NCBI GenBank assembly: GCA_973895155.1
Contig: OZ316892.1
Span: 8,928,001-8,992,000, forward strand
DNA from: Marsupella aquatica
Taxonomy: Eukaryota; Marchantiophyta
DNA length: 64,000 nucleotides
Reading direction: 5' to 3'
Position 1 is the stretch's first letter; each line of letters starts with the position of its first letter. This document shows, one piece after another, positions 52,501 to 64,000 of the stretch. The notes under the pieces are model-generated. The model made no database searches. It was not told the origin of the DNA and saw only the letters and a program-made list of their open reading frames with translations. Position numbers and translations under genes: made by a program.

Positions 52501-52796
52501 CAGCTGGACTTTGTGTCCTTCCAACTCCATTGTAAAATCAATGACCAGTCCACTATCTCTGAAGAGTGGAGAGCACAGAATACTTCAAAACCAAGGATGG
52601 GAACTGCAATTCTTTTGATTCTTTTGTTTTCAAGTTTTAATTCTTCACTTGCATTCAGGGGGTTAACTTCCTTGTGAGGAAGACATAAGCTCTAATTGGA
52701 TGTCTTCATGTTTAATCATTTCCATAACCTCCAAGTATCTCCATAACCTCCAAGTAGATAAAACACAACAAAAAGCGCCATACCTGGACAGCACTG

Positions 52797-55720
52797 GACA
52801 GATGATCCCAATGGCAAGAAGCCCAACAAAGGTTGGAAAAGAAAGGAAAAGCCCAGAAACACCTAGTAGCCAAAAACAAGTCAGGAGACTGAGAGTTCCC
52901 AAATTACGAACTAGAGCTCTATTGAACGACAAACTGAAAAGCCTGGTAGAGCTCTGGAATGAACTACAGGAAGGTTCCAAAGTGGAATCTGACTAGAGGC
53001 CCTTAAACCAACTGCCTCCAAGCAAAGCATTTGTTGATACTATAGGATACAGTGAGGTTTTTGTTTTTTATTATTTTGTTCCAGTCAAGTCATAAGCCCA
53101 TATGGAATCTCCATACAACCTTTGAACTAGGATGGGATCCCAAATTGTTCTTGGTAATGAAAGGTCATTTTTTTCATATTCTAAAACCGTTAATGTTATT
53201 ATAGTCCAAAGAACAGGGAGTTCCAAACTGGGAGACAGACGGGATCCCAAAGATAGGGGACCCAATAAAGGGGAGAAGACCAAGGAAAGATCTCAAGAAC
53301 ACCAAAGAGCCAAATAAGCTCAAGAGTCCCCAACAACAGCAAACTAATAAAACTGAGTAGAAAAGTGAACCCCTAGTGGGCAGCAAACTGAAATGCCTGG
53401 TAAAACTCGGAGCAAAATGCATAGCTCATCCAAAACTTCCTCAAGATCTTGCACCCTCTCCGGGACCACTCGACACACAACGTTGGCAAGGGTCTTGAGC
53501 CTGCCAGCTTCCCTCCCAAGATGCCTGCATGCCTCAAGAGCCTGGCTGAGAATTTGCTCAACCGGTGGAAATGAAGCTAATCCCTCCTTTACACTGAGTT
53601 TTCTAGACCTGAACCTTCCAACCCCACAACCTTAGGGTTTGTAGAGGATGCATCCCTTATACCACTGATGCTGCTGGACTTCTGATCTCTAACCACAGCC
53701 AAGGTTACAAGTTACAGCTTTGTCTGGAAATATTTTAGTGTGGCCTGAAACTGATTTCTAGTGTGGACCAAAAAACTTATTCCGGGAAGGTTGGGACTGT
53801 TTTTCATTGGACCATGATTGCTACTTACAGTAACGCAAGGATGATCAGAGTTGCCCATGCATTATTGTGCAAAAAGTTAATTATTTTCAATATAGCAAAA
53901 TGCAGTACATAATTTTGCTAGATTTATTTTTCTTTCTAGAACATATACAAACACTGATCAATCATTATTTTACATCAACATCTTCTCCTATTCCTAAAAT
54001 TATTGTTCCAAGTTTTGCGCACAAGACTTCTCCCTAAAAGGACTTTCATATGTGTTGGTGCTAGTTTTGAAATGAAAAATTATCAATTTGGTTGCCAAAA
54101 AGGTTTTCATACAAAAAATTCTTTCTTGCTACTCTTGTAATGTCATGCCACTGTTTGTCTAGAAAGAGTCACCTTTCATGCCTGGTTAAGCAATTTTGCC
54201 AATAGGTTCTTTTTCTCTTTGAAATCAGATAGGTTCCTTCTTGAAAACTGTTTGTGAAAATTGCCCTAAACAGTCACTACTTGGGGATAGTTCCATTACC
54301 TTACACAGGTATTCAAATGTTCAATCATTGTTTATATTTCCATGAACTGATGGTCACCAGGGTAAAGAAAAAATATTTGGACTGGGTAAATATTCCTTAG
54401 ACTAACCAAACCCAGGAACCATTGGAGATACTGAGATGGTCTAACAATGAAGCTTTGCGACTCCCTAACATATATATAGGGATAATGTCTCCTGGTTAGA
54501 CATTTTTTGCTATTTGGCAGCATGATGCCTATAGCAAAAATCATGCTCCCAAATAGCAAAAAGTGTCTCACCAGGAGACATGATCCCAAAGGCTGGAGAC
54601 CAATAAAGGGGAGAAAACCAAGAAGAATCCCAAGAAGACCAAGGAGCCCGAGATTCACTAAAATGTGTAAAAGAACAAAAGCCCTGTTGAACAGCCCTAT
54701 TGAACAGCAAACTGAAAAAGAGAGAAAACCAGGAAAAAGCCCTGGCTAGAGTCCCTCAGAAACAAAAGAACAAAAAGCCCTCCTGAAAACCTACACTTGG
54801 AAAGACTGGTAGAGCTTGGGAAGGTAATTTGTTTAGTTAAAAGCCCAAATGGCCCTCGGGACAAAAGGTTCTACCGAACAACCTACAATTGAGAAGACTG
54901 GTATAGCTTGGGATGACCCCCTTGAGAGGGTCACGGGAGCAATTTGCTTAGAAACCCAAATGGCTCTCAAAGAGAAAAGGCCCTATTGAACAACCTACAA
55001 TTGAAATTAGTTCGAGGACCCCTTGGTTAAGTTTGATGTTATTCAACAACTAAGTTAAAGCATATTGGAATAGAATATTGAAATATGGAGATGAGAGGAA
55101 AAAACTAATAGATTATTCATGGAAGAAGTGCATGCACAACATTCCCTTGGTTTTCCTATATCCATAGAGTCTATACAAAATGCTATATAAGCCAAAAGGT
55201 TTCTCAATTACATTCATTTGGTATTCCTTTATCCATAGTAGTCCAAGGGTTTATTCACTTGGTGTTCCTTTTCCCATAGTACCCGAATGGTTTGTTATGT
55301 TACCTTGGTAAATGTTACAGTAATTGAAGAGTTTCTTTCTACCCATGGTTATTCTAAAAATTGATAATTAGATAGAAAACTCTGACATTCTACTAGAAAA
55401 CACTGATATATCAATCACAACCCATCCAAAGATTATTTGCTTTTTACCCCCTTTTCACCCCTTTCTTTGTTTATTTGAAATGTTAGTTTTATAGTTACAA
55501 GGTTTAACTGTTTTTCTTTGACTTGTTTCAAACACACATAGTCTCTTGTTTGGTACTTTTTGCATAACAAACTGTTGTTTTTGTGACCAATAGTGCAAGT
55601 GCTTTGAGGGATTTTGAAAAAAACTTCCAATAGAGGTCCCTAAAGACTACTAGAGCCTGGGATAAATTGTTTCGGAGGGTCCCTTGAAAGAATTTGTCTG
55701 GAAGCCCAAATGGCCCTCAA
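52797..55720. repeat. Dispersed degenerate repeat family, at least six copies
   Basis: Related segments occur at about 52797-52960, 53228-53400, 54580-54760, 54770-54830, 54835-54925, 54950-55020 and 55640-55720. Shared blocks are 'gatcccaaagg..gg.gacc', 'caataaaggggagaa.acca', 'ctattgaacaacctacaatt', 'agactggtagagcttgggat' and 'agcccaaatggccctca'. Conservation is at the DNA level only; short frames across different copies are related just because the DNA is. Confidence 0.75.
54485..54581. repeat. Near-perfect 33-bp inverted repeat (hairpin) with nested inner stem
   Basis: The left arm 54485-54517 (atgtctcctgg...tatttgg) pairs with the right arm 54549-54581 (ccaaata...aggagacat) at 31 of 33 positions, plus one G-U pair as RNA. 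The 31-nt loop contains a second 8-bp stem (agcatgat / atcatgct). It could be a foldback transposon remnant or a small-RNA precursor; the sequence alone does not decide. Confidence 0.85.
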
Positions 55721-56200
55721 CACGTGTAAAGCCAAGTCAGCCTGTAAGGCTCCTGTGTCAAGTAAATGTAAGCTACCCCTCCTAAAACCCTGGCGCAATG
55801 GCGGCTCGCCTGCCCAACATGAACTCACAACTCACAGTCAAGCAAAGCACGAAGCGAGCAGCTGGGCTCATAGCTGAGAGCTGAGCTCAGTTTGCAGTTC
55901 AGCTGGGTCGGTCAAGACTTGAACGCAAAAGCGGAGTGGACAAAGTGCAATTCGCAAGATAGCTCTCCTCTTCTCCGGTCAGCTCAGTTCCGTCTCTCTT
56001 TTGTCGTTCGTTTGGTTCATTTGGTGGTAGCTCTGGAACGAAATCGGAAATGGTTGATTGATTTCGTGCTCTGTATCTGTGTTGCTGAATTGCCGTAGCA
56101 ATTCTTGTCCGTCCTCAGTCTTGATTTCCCTCTCGCGCGCGCTCTCCATTGCTACAGCAGTTCTGCTTGATCAGAGTCTTCCTGTTGCTGCTGACTGATC

Positions 56201-58847
56201 ATGGCGGTGTTAGGGGCGCCGGGAGAGGCGCTCCTCTGTAGTTCGGGGATGGCATGTTGCTCAAAGTCTTCTCGCAACAATTGTTCGGCGGCTGCGGCAT
56301 CCGGCAGCCGGGTTTCCCTGGCGAATTGCCGCGGCGAATTGTTCGGGAATTTGGTCCTCTCGAGGAGCAGAAGCTGCAGTAGCAGTCAGAGCAACCACAT
56401 GACATTTGACAGGAGACTCCAGATTTTTGCCATCGATGCAGCGCAGGAATTTGACTACGAGTCGATGAAGCTCACAGAGCTGCATATGAAGAATAAGCTG
56501 AAGGTCGGAATCGTAGGGTTTGGGAATTTTGGCCAATTTCTGGCCCAACGGTTTGTCCAGCAGGGGCATCATGTCCTGGCTTATTCTCGCTCCGATTACG
56601 GTGACCTTGCAAGGAAATTAGGGGTCACATATTACAGGTAAATACTTATGTCTAGTGTAGGAGCTTTACTAGTTCTTGTTTGAAGCATGCAGGGTTTCTA
56701 ATGCTATTGAAATCTTTATTCAGAGATGCGGATGATTTTTGTGAGGAGCATCCCGAGGTGGTCGTGTTGTGCACCTCCATTCTTTCCACCGAATCAGTTC
56801 TGCACTCTTTACCCGTTCAGCGTCTGAAGCGGAAAACTCTCTTCGTCGACGTTCTCTCTGTCAAAGAGTTTCCTCGAAATCTCTTCCTCCAGGTATTGTA
56901 CTACTGCTGCGGTTTTGAGGAATGGGAATTATGTCAAATGAGCACTCTAATTTACCCACGGGAAGGTTTGCACGTGATCGTAGTTTTAATTGCCCATGTG
57001 CGTCGCGGGCTTGAATTCCCTTCAGAACTGGAGCTTTAATGGTGAATTTTGCTGGGAACATTAATTGTTGAAGAATTTTAGGATATAGAAGCTGAATTGC
57101 AATTAATGTCGTCTTGTTACTTGCTTGCATTCCGTAATGCCAAGTGGAAGGAGAGATTAGTTGTTGAGTGAGAAGATGCTTGAACTGAATGGCAGGTATT
57201 GCCAACAGAGTTTGATATTCTCTGCACACATCCTATGTTTGGACCAGAGAGCGGAGGTGGCAGTTGGCAAGGGTTGCCATTCGTGTTTGAGAAGGTTCGA
57301 GTCCGTGAATCACGTAGTGAACGGTGCGATAGGTTCTTGAACCTGTTTGAAAGCGAAGTAAGCCGTCCCTCCTTTTGCTTCACACCTTACTTGTTTCCGG
57401 CTTATTTTGCAGCTGTAAAGCAACTCTAAGAGTGCAATATGATGTCACTTATGTTGTTTCTGTGTGTCGATTTTAATGCCACCACTTTTTGTCCCACCGT
57501 CTGAAACATGTTGGGCCCGGTTAAGGTGAGGATGTTTGGTTTCGTACCCTGTGAATTGGTCAACGAGAAAGTTCTTGTTTGATTCTGATGCGTTTTGCTG
57601 CAGGGATGCAGGATGGTAGAAATGTCTTGCAAGGAACATGATCGCCATGCAGCCGGGAGCCAATTTATAACTCACACTGTGGGAAGGTCAGTTGCCCATT
57701 TTGATGTCTAGTGATGGAATCTGGTGTATGTCAGTATTGTAAGTCTGTAGGGTTTGATGTTGATTTGATGCCTCTTATTTCAAGCTTCACAGACTCTTGG
57801 TAGATGTGGTGTGATCGCCATGGCGATGGGAAGTAACAGGTGATGTTGGTCGCTTTTCTTTCAGAGTTCTCGGTTGTCTTGGATTGGAGTCAACTCCCTT
57901 AACACCAAAGGTTTCGAATCCTCATTTGCGCTATCTCTTTTTCCTTCCAGAGTCCTCGGTAGTCTTGGATTGGAGTCAACTCCAATCAACACCAAAGGTT
58001 ACGAATCGTTGTTGAAGCTTGTAAGTTCCATGTCCTTGCAATCACTCCAATATGGCATAGTTCGCTCTATGATATGTGAAGACATAACTTGATAACTATT
58101 AATCTTAATCAGATTACAAGCTTACCGAGCCGTAAGATTCATTGGAAAATATAGTAAGTGTCCTGAAAACGTTTCGGGACGATGGTTGTGAAAGCAAGAA
58201 GGCTTTGCATGCTTCTGCTGTCACTTCTGCTGTCACCGTCTGTGCAGGGTGATCTCTAGATTTCAATGCAGACATAGCTGTTCGGTCTCTCGCCTATCAC
58301 ATCCTGAAAAGTGAACTTGAACTGGATGATATGTGTGCAGGTCGAAAACACTTACAGTGATAGTTTTGATCTCTATTATGGTTTGTTTTTGTACAACATC
58401 AACGCCACTGAAGAGGTAGGTTGCCGTTTTTCGTGACTGGACCCTAATGACCCTTGTCAGCATCCTGATCGGTATGCTGATACCTTCCGAGAATATGTAG
58501 TATCGAGAGTGTACAGGAATATCTGACAAGATATAGACTGAAGATAATGAAAATCCAGAGCTCGTCACTTCCCAATCTCAGGTAGTGGTGCTTTGTTGAT
58601 GCAGCTGGTTCGCCTGGAACGAGCGTTTGATGTTGTCAAAGGGCAACTTTTTGACAAGCTACACGGTATTCTGAGAGAACAATTGCTGATGAGCAGCAGC
58701 CCTCCTGAAGTTCGCGTGCCTCTACCCCCTGCACCAGTCATCGAGGCCTTGATATCCAAGCCGGCGGACAAGGTACTTGACATCTCCAAGTTAAATTCTG
58801 AGAGTAGTGATAACAATATCTCTCCTGTTCTTGCCAAAAGCGACTAA
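56201..58847 (+). CDS. TYRA: Arogenate dehydrogenase, plastidial (TyrA; tyrosine biosynthesis)
   Basis: Oxidatively decarboxylates L-arogenate to tyrosine with NADP+, the last step of the plastid tyrosine route. Exons: 56201-56637, 56724-56892, 57196-57357, 57604-57686, 57951-58020, 58341-58415, 58605-58847. All junctions are GT-AG, phases agree, and the product is 412 aa. Residues 1 to about 75 are Ser/Ala/Arg-rich and fit a transit peptide. The nucleotide-binding fold starts KVGIVGFGNFGQF (GxGxxG at 106-111), followed by SRSDYGDLA, VVLCTSILSTESVL, THPMFGPESGG with His214, and CKEHDRHAAGSQF. Asp269 in that EHD motif matches the acidic residue reported to favour arogenate over prephenate. Next come LGLESTPINTKGYESLL, SFDLYYGLFLYN and a C-terminal helical segment. 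Exon five is preceded by a damaged duplicate of itself at 57865. Plants often carry several TyrA genes; no second one is visible here. Confidence 0.95.
57865..57950 (+). pseudogene. Frameshifted tandem duplicate of arogenate dehydrogenase exon 5
   Basis: Starting right after a TTTCAG acceptor, this 86-bp block repeats exon five (57951-58020): 'agttctcggttgtcttgg' against 'agtcctcggtagtcttgg', then 'attggagtcaactcc' and 'aacaccaaaggtt.cgaatc' in both. One base is missing after 'caactcc', which shifts the frame, and the GTAAGT donor of the functional copy is not conserved. Including it would break the protein, so it is called a dead exon. Confidence 0.8.
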
Positions 58848-59162
58848 GGTAGAGAGTTCAAGCAACTTGGTATTCCGATTTGGCGGAATGAGATCGTGTC
58901 GACAGCGAGGGAGTTCAGGGTTTGCCCGTCAAGCAGCGTATTATTCGATAACTTTTAGCTTTGGATGGATTCTGGTCGTGGATGCTGTTTCGTAAGGGAT
59001 CCTGGATACAAAGGTCTCGTTCGCTCGAAGTTGACAATGTCATGTCCTCAACAAATTTCCAGCTCTTAAAATTTTTCAAAGATCTGCAATTTCCGATCTC
59101 GACATCTGATCGAATTGAGAGATCAAATCGTGTCACGGTGCATCAAGATTTTTCAAATACAG

Positions 59163-59290
59163 CAATCACATGGCTCACTCGACCATAGTAAGCTTGCAAG
59201 ATTGCACTCGAATTGCGCATCACATGGCTCGCTCGGAAATTCCGTAAGAAGTGGCATTAAGCTTGCAAGATTGTACTCGAATTGCGCAAG
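59163..59290. repeat. Imperfect tandem duplication, about 55-75 bp
   Basis: 'atcacatggctc.ctcg' through 'taagcttgcaagattg.act' and 'cgaattgcgca' occurs twice in a row, the second copy carrying an insertion of about 18 bp. It probably lies in the arogenate dehydrogenase 3' flank. Confidence 0.75.
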
Positions 59291-59735
59291 CGCGGCTGGA
59301 AGGGAGGGAGCACTAAGGGAGGGCGTTCGTACCTGGCTTTGCGTCTGTGAGCGATCCGAAATTTGTCGAACCATGCATTATCGTACGAAGTGACTGGAAA
59401 TTTTCACAGATCTGTGATCTGATGTGCTTGGCGCTGTGTCAAGCAGTAAAGTTTTTGGTGATACAGAACAGTAATGTGCACAAACTAAGCAGCAAACTGA
59501 AAGGAAAGAGGACAGTCCGTATGGATAAAGGATTTCTCTGAAGAAATTTCTGAATTTTGTCTGCACATTCTTCGCTTCGTGTCCTTCTATCGTTGGATTT
59601 CTGAGATCATGTTTCAGTGCCTCATCTCGTAATGTCCCTCCGTTTGGGAGCTAATCAAGTCTTTTGTAAGTCAGTTGACAGTGATTTGGCAATACTCGTG
59701 TGCAATCCTTTGCGTTTGAGTCGCTGTGTCTAATC

Positions 59736-59945
59736 AGGTGAGTCATTGGTGTCTTTGGCTGATGCTTCTCGAATGCAGAGTTAGGAACAAAATCCCCAGT
59801 TCAACGACAAAGGCAGACAATTTTTTGGGTTTAGTAGCTTTGTCTAAATTTTATTGGGTCTGAGTAGATTTGGCTAATTTTTTTGGGTCTGAGTAGCTTT
59901 GTCTAATGAAGCGAGCCGTTAGTGTCTTTGGCCGATTCTGCTCGA
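59736..59945. repeat. Interspersed short duplications
   Basis: 'gtctttggctgat.cttctcga' recurs about 175 bp downstream, and between the copies 'ttgggtctgagtag.tttg.ctaat' appears two to three times. Confidence 0.65.
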
Positions 59946-60554
59946 GTTCATAGTTATAAACATAGTCCAAAGTATGACTCTTTGCACCTTTCTAATGGGG
60001 CTTTTAAACCAGATCTGCTTCTACAGAAGGGGGATTGGGCCACTGTTCGTTTGTGTATGTGAACAGTAAACCTGCAGCTACCCACTCACTCACTTCCACT
60101 CATAGGACCCTCCTAACCCAAAAATGTTTTTTGTGGGATTCTTTGTGAAACGCCACCAAAGGCTACATTTTGAGCTGCAGCTTGCTCCAATGAGATGATA
60201 AGAATGCCCAAAACTACCTGAAAACATATCAAGCTTTTGCATATACGTGATTGTATTATAATTATGTAAAAATTATTATAATTATGTAAAAATTATGGTG
60301 AGTCACTAAGATGCTAGTGAAGCCTGAAAATTCCTGCAAATGTTGTATGATCTTTAGTATATGTGATTGTACTATAGATGAAATGAATACTATGAGTTGC
60401 CCAGACTTGCTACAAGATCTTGTGTTTCAGAGTACCATAAAGTCACTCATATGTGTTTCCTTGCACTAATGCCTTCAGCTACACCTTAGTGCCAACTGTC
60501 CGAAAACCATCAGGTTCAGACATAAAATAGATAAGTAACTCAATACCAGTGCGT

Positions 60555-60715
60555 TGCACATAAGATGTCCTTGTGCAATAGAAGTTATTGTGTAACAGAC
60601 TTGCATGAAAAATGTCCATGCAAAAAAGATGTCATTTACTCAAATGATGTCTCAGCTATAAAATGTCTTTGCACAAATGATGTCTTTGCACAAAAGATGT
60701 GCAAAAGATTTTGAG
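60555..60715. repeat. Degenerate short tandem repeat, 'tttgcacaaaagatgtc' type
   Basis: Six or more imperfect copies of an 18-30 bp unit containing 'gcaca.aagatgtc' or 'gcaaaaaagatgtc'. Confidence 0.65.
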
Positions 60716-61143
60716 GAGAAGAAGTGTTATGCAGGCAAGGTTAAGGGATCTATGTGAGATGCGAACCGGTGACTGTGGGCTCCAAGTAGGGTCATGCAAC
60801 AAATTTTTTCTCCTCTCCCTGCCTCTTCTCCCCCCTTCCCCAATGTGAGGGAGGTGGTGGACAAGGGCAAGGCACAAGAGAAGGCAAATAGACACAAGGT
60901 GCAGGAAAGAAGGTGGATGGACAATGGGCCCCCCCTTGTCATGTTCCCTTTCTATGGAGTCCTTTTGTCCATCCCACTCCCATGACTCCCCCTTCCTAGG
61001 AAAGAAAACAACCACCCAAAAGTGTGCAAGGTACTCAATGTGGATGTTTTTGGTTGACACAAAGATTCTGGGCAAAAAAGGTTCCTACGAGAAAGGCAAA
61101 ACAAATCTATTGAAGCAAAAAAGAAAACTGTATGCAAACAAGA

Positions 61144-61309
61144 AATATGTCCAGTGGTGCAAAGAAAATAAAGTAGGAGACAAAGATAAGCAAAGTTTAA
61201 ATGAGGACCAAAAACAAACATTGTGCAATATGTCCAGTGGTGCAAAGAAAATAAAGTAGGAGACAAAGATAAGCAAAGTTTAAATGAGGACCAAAAACAA
61301 ACATTGTGC
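61144..61309. repeat. Two-copy 83-bp tandem repeat, nearly identical
   Basis: 'aatatgtccagtggtgcaaa' to 'aaaaacaaacattgtgca' is present at 61144-61226 and 61227-61309 with no visible difference, indicating a very recent duplication. Confidence 0.9.
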
Positions 61310-62059
61310 AAGGTTGAATCACCTTGCTGCAGCAATTCACGTGCATCGCAAATATAAAAAAAACTTCCACCTTAGGAAAACAGGAAAGGTGAGAGGGGGT
61401 GGGCAAGGATTCAAGTTGGCCCCAAGAATTTGATCAGAAACCTAATGAAAAGAAAAGCAAAAAACAACACCACCCTGTCCCTTCCACACCTTAAAAATTA
61501 GATTGTGGACCCCATCTCCCTATAAAGATTCTTAAATTCAATGAGTGACAAGTACTTGGAAATGTTTTTTCAGTGTTGTATCAAAGTTATGTGTGAGGTC
61601 ATATGCCTTGTTACATGAGTCCTATGTGACCACCTATAATTATGCATGTGAACAAAACATGTGGGATTATGGAGCAACTTGGAAGAAATTTGCATCTTGG
61701 TATTAGTGCTCATCCTGCTTCTCCCTAATTGTGAATTGCTTGGACCTTCATGATCATTGAAGCTAATTGTAAGTCTAAATCACCTTCAATCGTATATCCT
61801 TTCCATGTCACCACTCGTGATTTATCTCCTACTTGTTTCCAAATCATTATCTAATTATGAACCCAACCCAAACATTCCAATACAGGAATGTCATTTCCTG
61901 ATTCTTTTTTTCATTCCTTCAAATATTTTATTGTCGGTAACTTGGAAGTTTGAGTCCAAGTGGCCCTCAACCCATTGGGCCATGATCTCATTAGTAATGA
62001 AAAAATCTGCCAATTTTAGATTTGTTCTCAATGTCATGATTTTCTAAAATGCCTCTAAA

Positions 62060-62640
62060 TGTTTAGCACAAAAGGTTCATTGAGAGATGTGTGAGAAACG
62101 AGACCATGATTTTCTGAATTTTTGTTGGTTTTGAATGAGCATCACATTGGTACATTTTGTCAAGAACCAAGTGTGACAAATTTTGAATTTCTCTGCCTTT
62201 CCAATGAGTGTGACAATAAGAAATTTTGATCATGAGTTCATGAATTCTTTTAGCTTTCCAGCATTGAGTCCAACATTGACAAATTTCATGTCAAATTTTG
62301 TCACGGTACTAAAGAGGTCATGAGGTTTTCAATCTCTCTAGCTTTCTAATGTGTGACATTGGGATTATTAGTCAACAATTAGAGAGATCGTGAGTATCCA
62401 AATTTATCTAGCTTTCCAATGAACCTAACATTGATAGATTTTGTCAAATACTAAGGAGATGATGAGTTTCCTAATTTTGCTAGCTCTAGCTTTCCAATGA
62501 GTGTGACATTGAGAGATTTTATGAAGAAAGTACTAAAGAGGTCATGAGTTTCTAAATCTTGTTCTTGAGTTTTCCAATGAATCTAACATTGACAGATTTC
62601 ATCAAGTACTACGGAGATTGATTATTTAGTTTTACAATGT
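62060..62640. repeat. Highly degenerate tandem array, about 60-80 bp unit
   Basis: Repeated blocks 'tttccaatga.tgtgacattga', 'agattttgtcaa' and 'aggtcatgagtttc' occur at least six times in the same order with variable spacing. Confidence 0.65.
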
Positions 62641-63910
62641 GGAACCAAAGGGGTTCTAACTATGTACATTTCTATTGATTGGTTTTTTCAAACTTGTAAA
62701 CAATTAAAAAATACAAGCATTTTGATGTAAAACATTGATATATCATTGAAAAACATCAGAATTTAGGGTTTAGGGTTAGGTATTATGGTTTTTTTGTGCT
62801 TAATACTTACAGCATGGCACTCCATAATTTACTAAAAATATGAACACAAACATGACAATACCCTTTTTGTTTTCCAAAAAACCTGCTCTATCCTGTTTGT
62901 CACCATCCTCGCTGATGTGGTGCATCCTCGTTCCAGGGAATTTGCAAGGGACCCTTAATAGGGGCTGTAAACAGGAAAATGCAGTGAATAAAAATAAAAG
63001 ATTAACTTAAACTCAAACAAATGCAAACACATGTCATTCCCCCATCATAAACCTCCTATGCACCCATATATGTTTTGTATATGTGACTCCTGTATAGTAA
63101 AGTAAAGCATGTAGGTGTAGGTGTAGGTGTACCACATGTACCATCCAATTTGTATAATTATGTTCGTTTATTATTATATGGTATAATTTGCACATTACGA
63201 CATCTTCTTAGTAGGCTATTGTATGTAACTGGCTACCCTCCCAAGATAGCAAGCCCTCCTTGGGCATCCATGCACACAATCAACCGTGACCAAAAAAAAG
63301 TCACATGTATTTGATGCTGAATTTGATTCATTCCATTCAAGTTTGTAAGCGGGCAATGAATGTTTTTGGCAGGATTACATATTACATTACTTGATTATTA
63401 GAATTTCACCTCACAATAATTCAATTTTAGGTACCTTAATTACCCAAAGGAACATAAAATGCAGTGTCAACCAATGCTGTGGCCCGTCCTGAGTTCCCAG
63501 ACCCAGACTCTTGTCTTCTTTTTTCCACCTTATGTGTGTCCACCCCAATAAAGTTTGCACGGGCCCCTAGATCCAATTAGTTGGCTTCTTCTCTCCACCT
63601 TACCTGTGTCATACCCTATAGATGTTTGCATTGTTTAAGAGAGCTCATGTTAGTGTTGAGTTTAAGGGAAATCTGTGAAACCTCATAGAAAGGGAGGAGT
63701 AAGTGACAATAGTTGAATCCAAGACATATCAATCTTCAAGTGAGCTACCATAAAATCATGCCTCTTTGGGGCTTGTTGTTAGTGTTGAATTGACACACAT
63801 TATTTGTTGTACCCCACTTGGTGAAATTCAAAGTTCTTCCCATAGGGCAAAAGTGAGGAGATATTGAATGTGTGTCTCACTCAATCACTCAATCCACCTT
63901 ATGCCCCCAA

Positions 63911-64000
63911 GACATGCTCATGGCCCAAATAACATAGCTTGTCCTAAAGCTTGTCCCTACACGCCGGGACCAGCATGGCCCCAACTTTAGCAACCAACTC
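63911..64000. repeat. Second copy of the dispersed GC-rich repeat, cut by the window edge
   Basis: Matches 32842-32931 in the same orientation over its full visible length, sharing 'tagcttgtcctaaagcttgt' and 'gcatggcccc'-type blocks with a few substitutions. The element continues beyond the window. Confidence 0.8.

Larger units (their letters stand above)
48051..56200. other. Gene-poor interval upstream of the PATROL1-like gene
   Basis: 48.05-49.6 kb should contain the PATROL1-like promoter and leader; it holds a 182-codon Arg/Pro-rich frame without homology and a short tandem array. 49.6-52.4 kb is AT-rich and featureless apart from a (TA)8 run at 51061-51076. 52.8-55.7 kb carries a dispersed repeat family and a hairpin. 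About 55.9-56.2 kb is probably the arogenate dehydrogenase promoter and leader, with a CT-rich, Inr-like composition. Confidence 0.5.
58848..64000. other. Gene-free, repeat-bearing right flank
   Basis: Contains the 3' UTR of arogenate dehydrogenase and several short duplications listed separately, then AT-rich sequence. No frame with a recognisable domain. A short telomere-like 'tttagggtttagggttagg' occurs at about 62763-62781. Confidence 0.5.

Noticed and set aside
62763-62781. Interstitial telomere repeat
   Set aside because: Only about two TTTAGGG-like units; expected by chance in AT-rich plant DNA.

Overview
This is a nuclear genome window from a land plant. Every recognisable protein is a plant (streptophyte) family: an ASG2-type WD40/TPR protein, the chloroplast Clp adaptor ClpF, the vacuolar MHX exchanger, the MUN/DUF810 protein PATROL1 and a plastidial arogenate dehydrogenase. 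The split genes use ordinary GT-AG introns, and a Ty1/copia-type solo LTR is present. Low gene density, abundant degenerate tandem repeats and long pyrimidine-rich leaders would suit a seedless plant (bryophyte, lycophyte or fern), but that placement is an inference with low confidence.

Layout. 1-4.8 kb: repeat-bearing 3' flank. 4.8-12.0 kb, minus: an ASG2/WDTC1-like substrate receptor with about 21 exons. 12.0-16.9 kb: pyrimidine-rich stretch, short duplications and a 331-bp solo LTR with a perfect 5-bp target-site duplication. 16.9-21.4 kb, minus: a gene I assembled by hand for a Cys-rich, single-pass membrane protein of unknown family. 22.7-23.3 kb: three tandem copies of a 160-190 bp repeat. 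23.9-27.4 kb, plus: ClpF-like, nine exons. 28.4-30.2 kb, minus: MHX, one uninterrupted coding exon with a tiny upstream ORF, tail-to-tail with ClpF. 31-40 kb: gene-poor, with a GC-rich block and several tandem arrays. 40.6-43.3 kb, plus: a second unrecognised multi-exon gene with an odd in-frame stop. 44.7-48.05 kb, minus: PATROL1-like, 1118 aa in one exon. 48-56 kb: gene-poor, with a dispersed repeat family and a near-perfect hairpin. 56.2-58.85 kb, plus: arogenate dehydrogenase, seven exons, one of which is preceded by a frameshifted tandem copy of itself. 58.9-64 kb: repeats only.

The genes do not form an operon or cluster; they are independent housekeeping loci. Two act in the plastid (ClpF, arogenate dehydrogenase), one at the vacuolar membrane (MHX), one in vesicle traffic (PATROL1-like) and one in CUL4-type ubiquitination (ASG2-like). 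I see no virus, CRISPR, bacterial-type defence system, rRNA or tRNA gene. The most interesting items are the duplicated exon in arogenate dehydrogenase and the two unrecognised genes.
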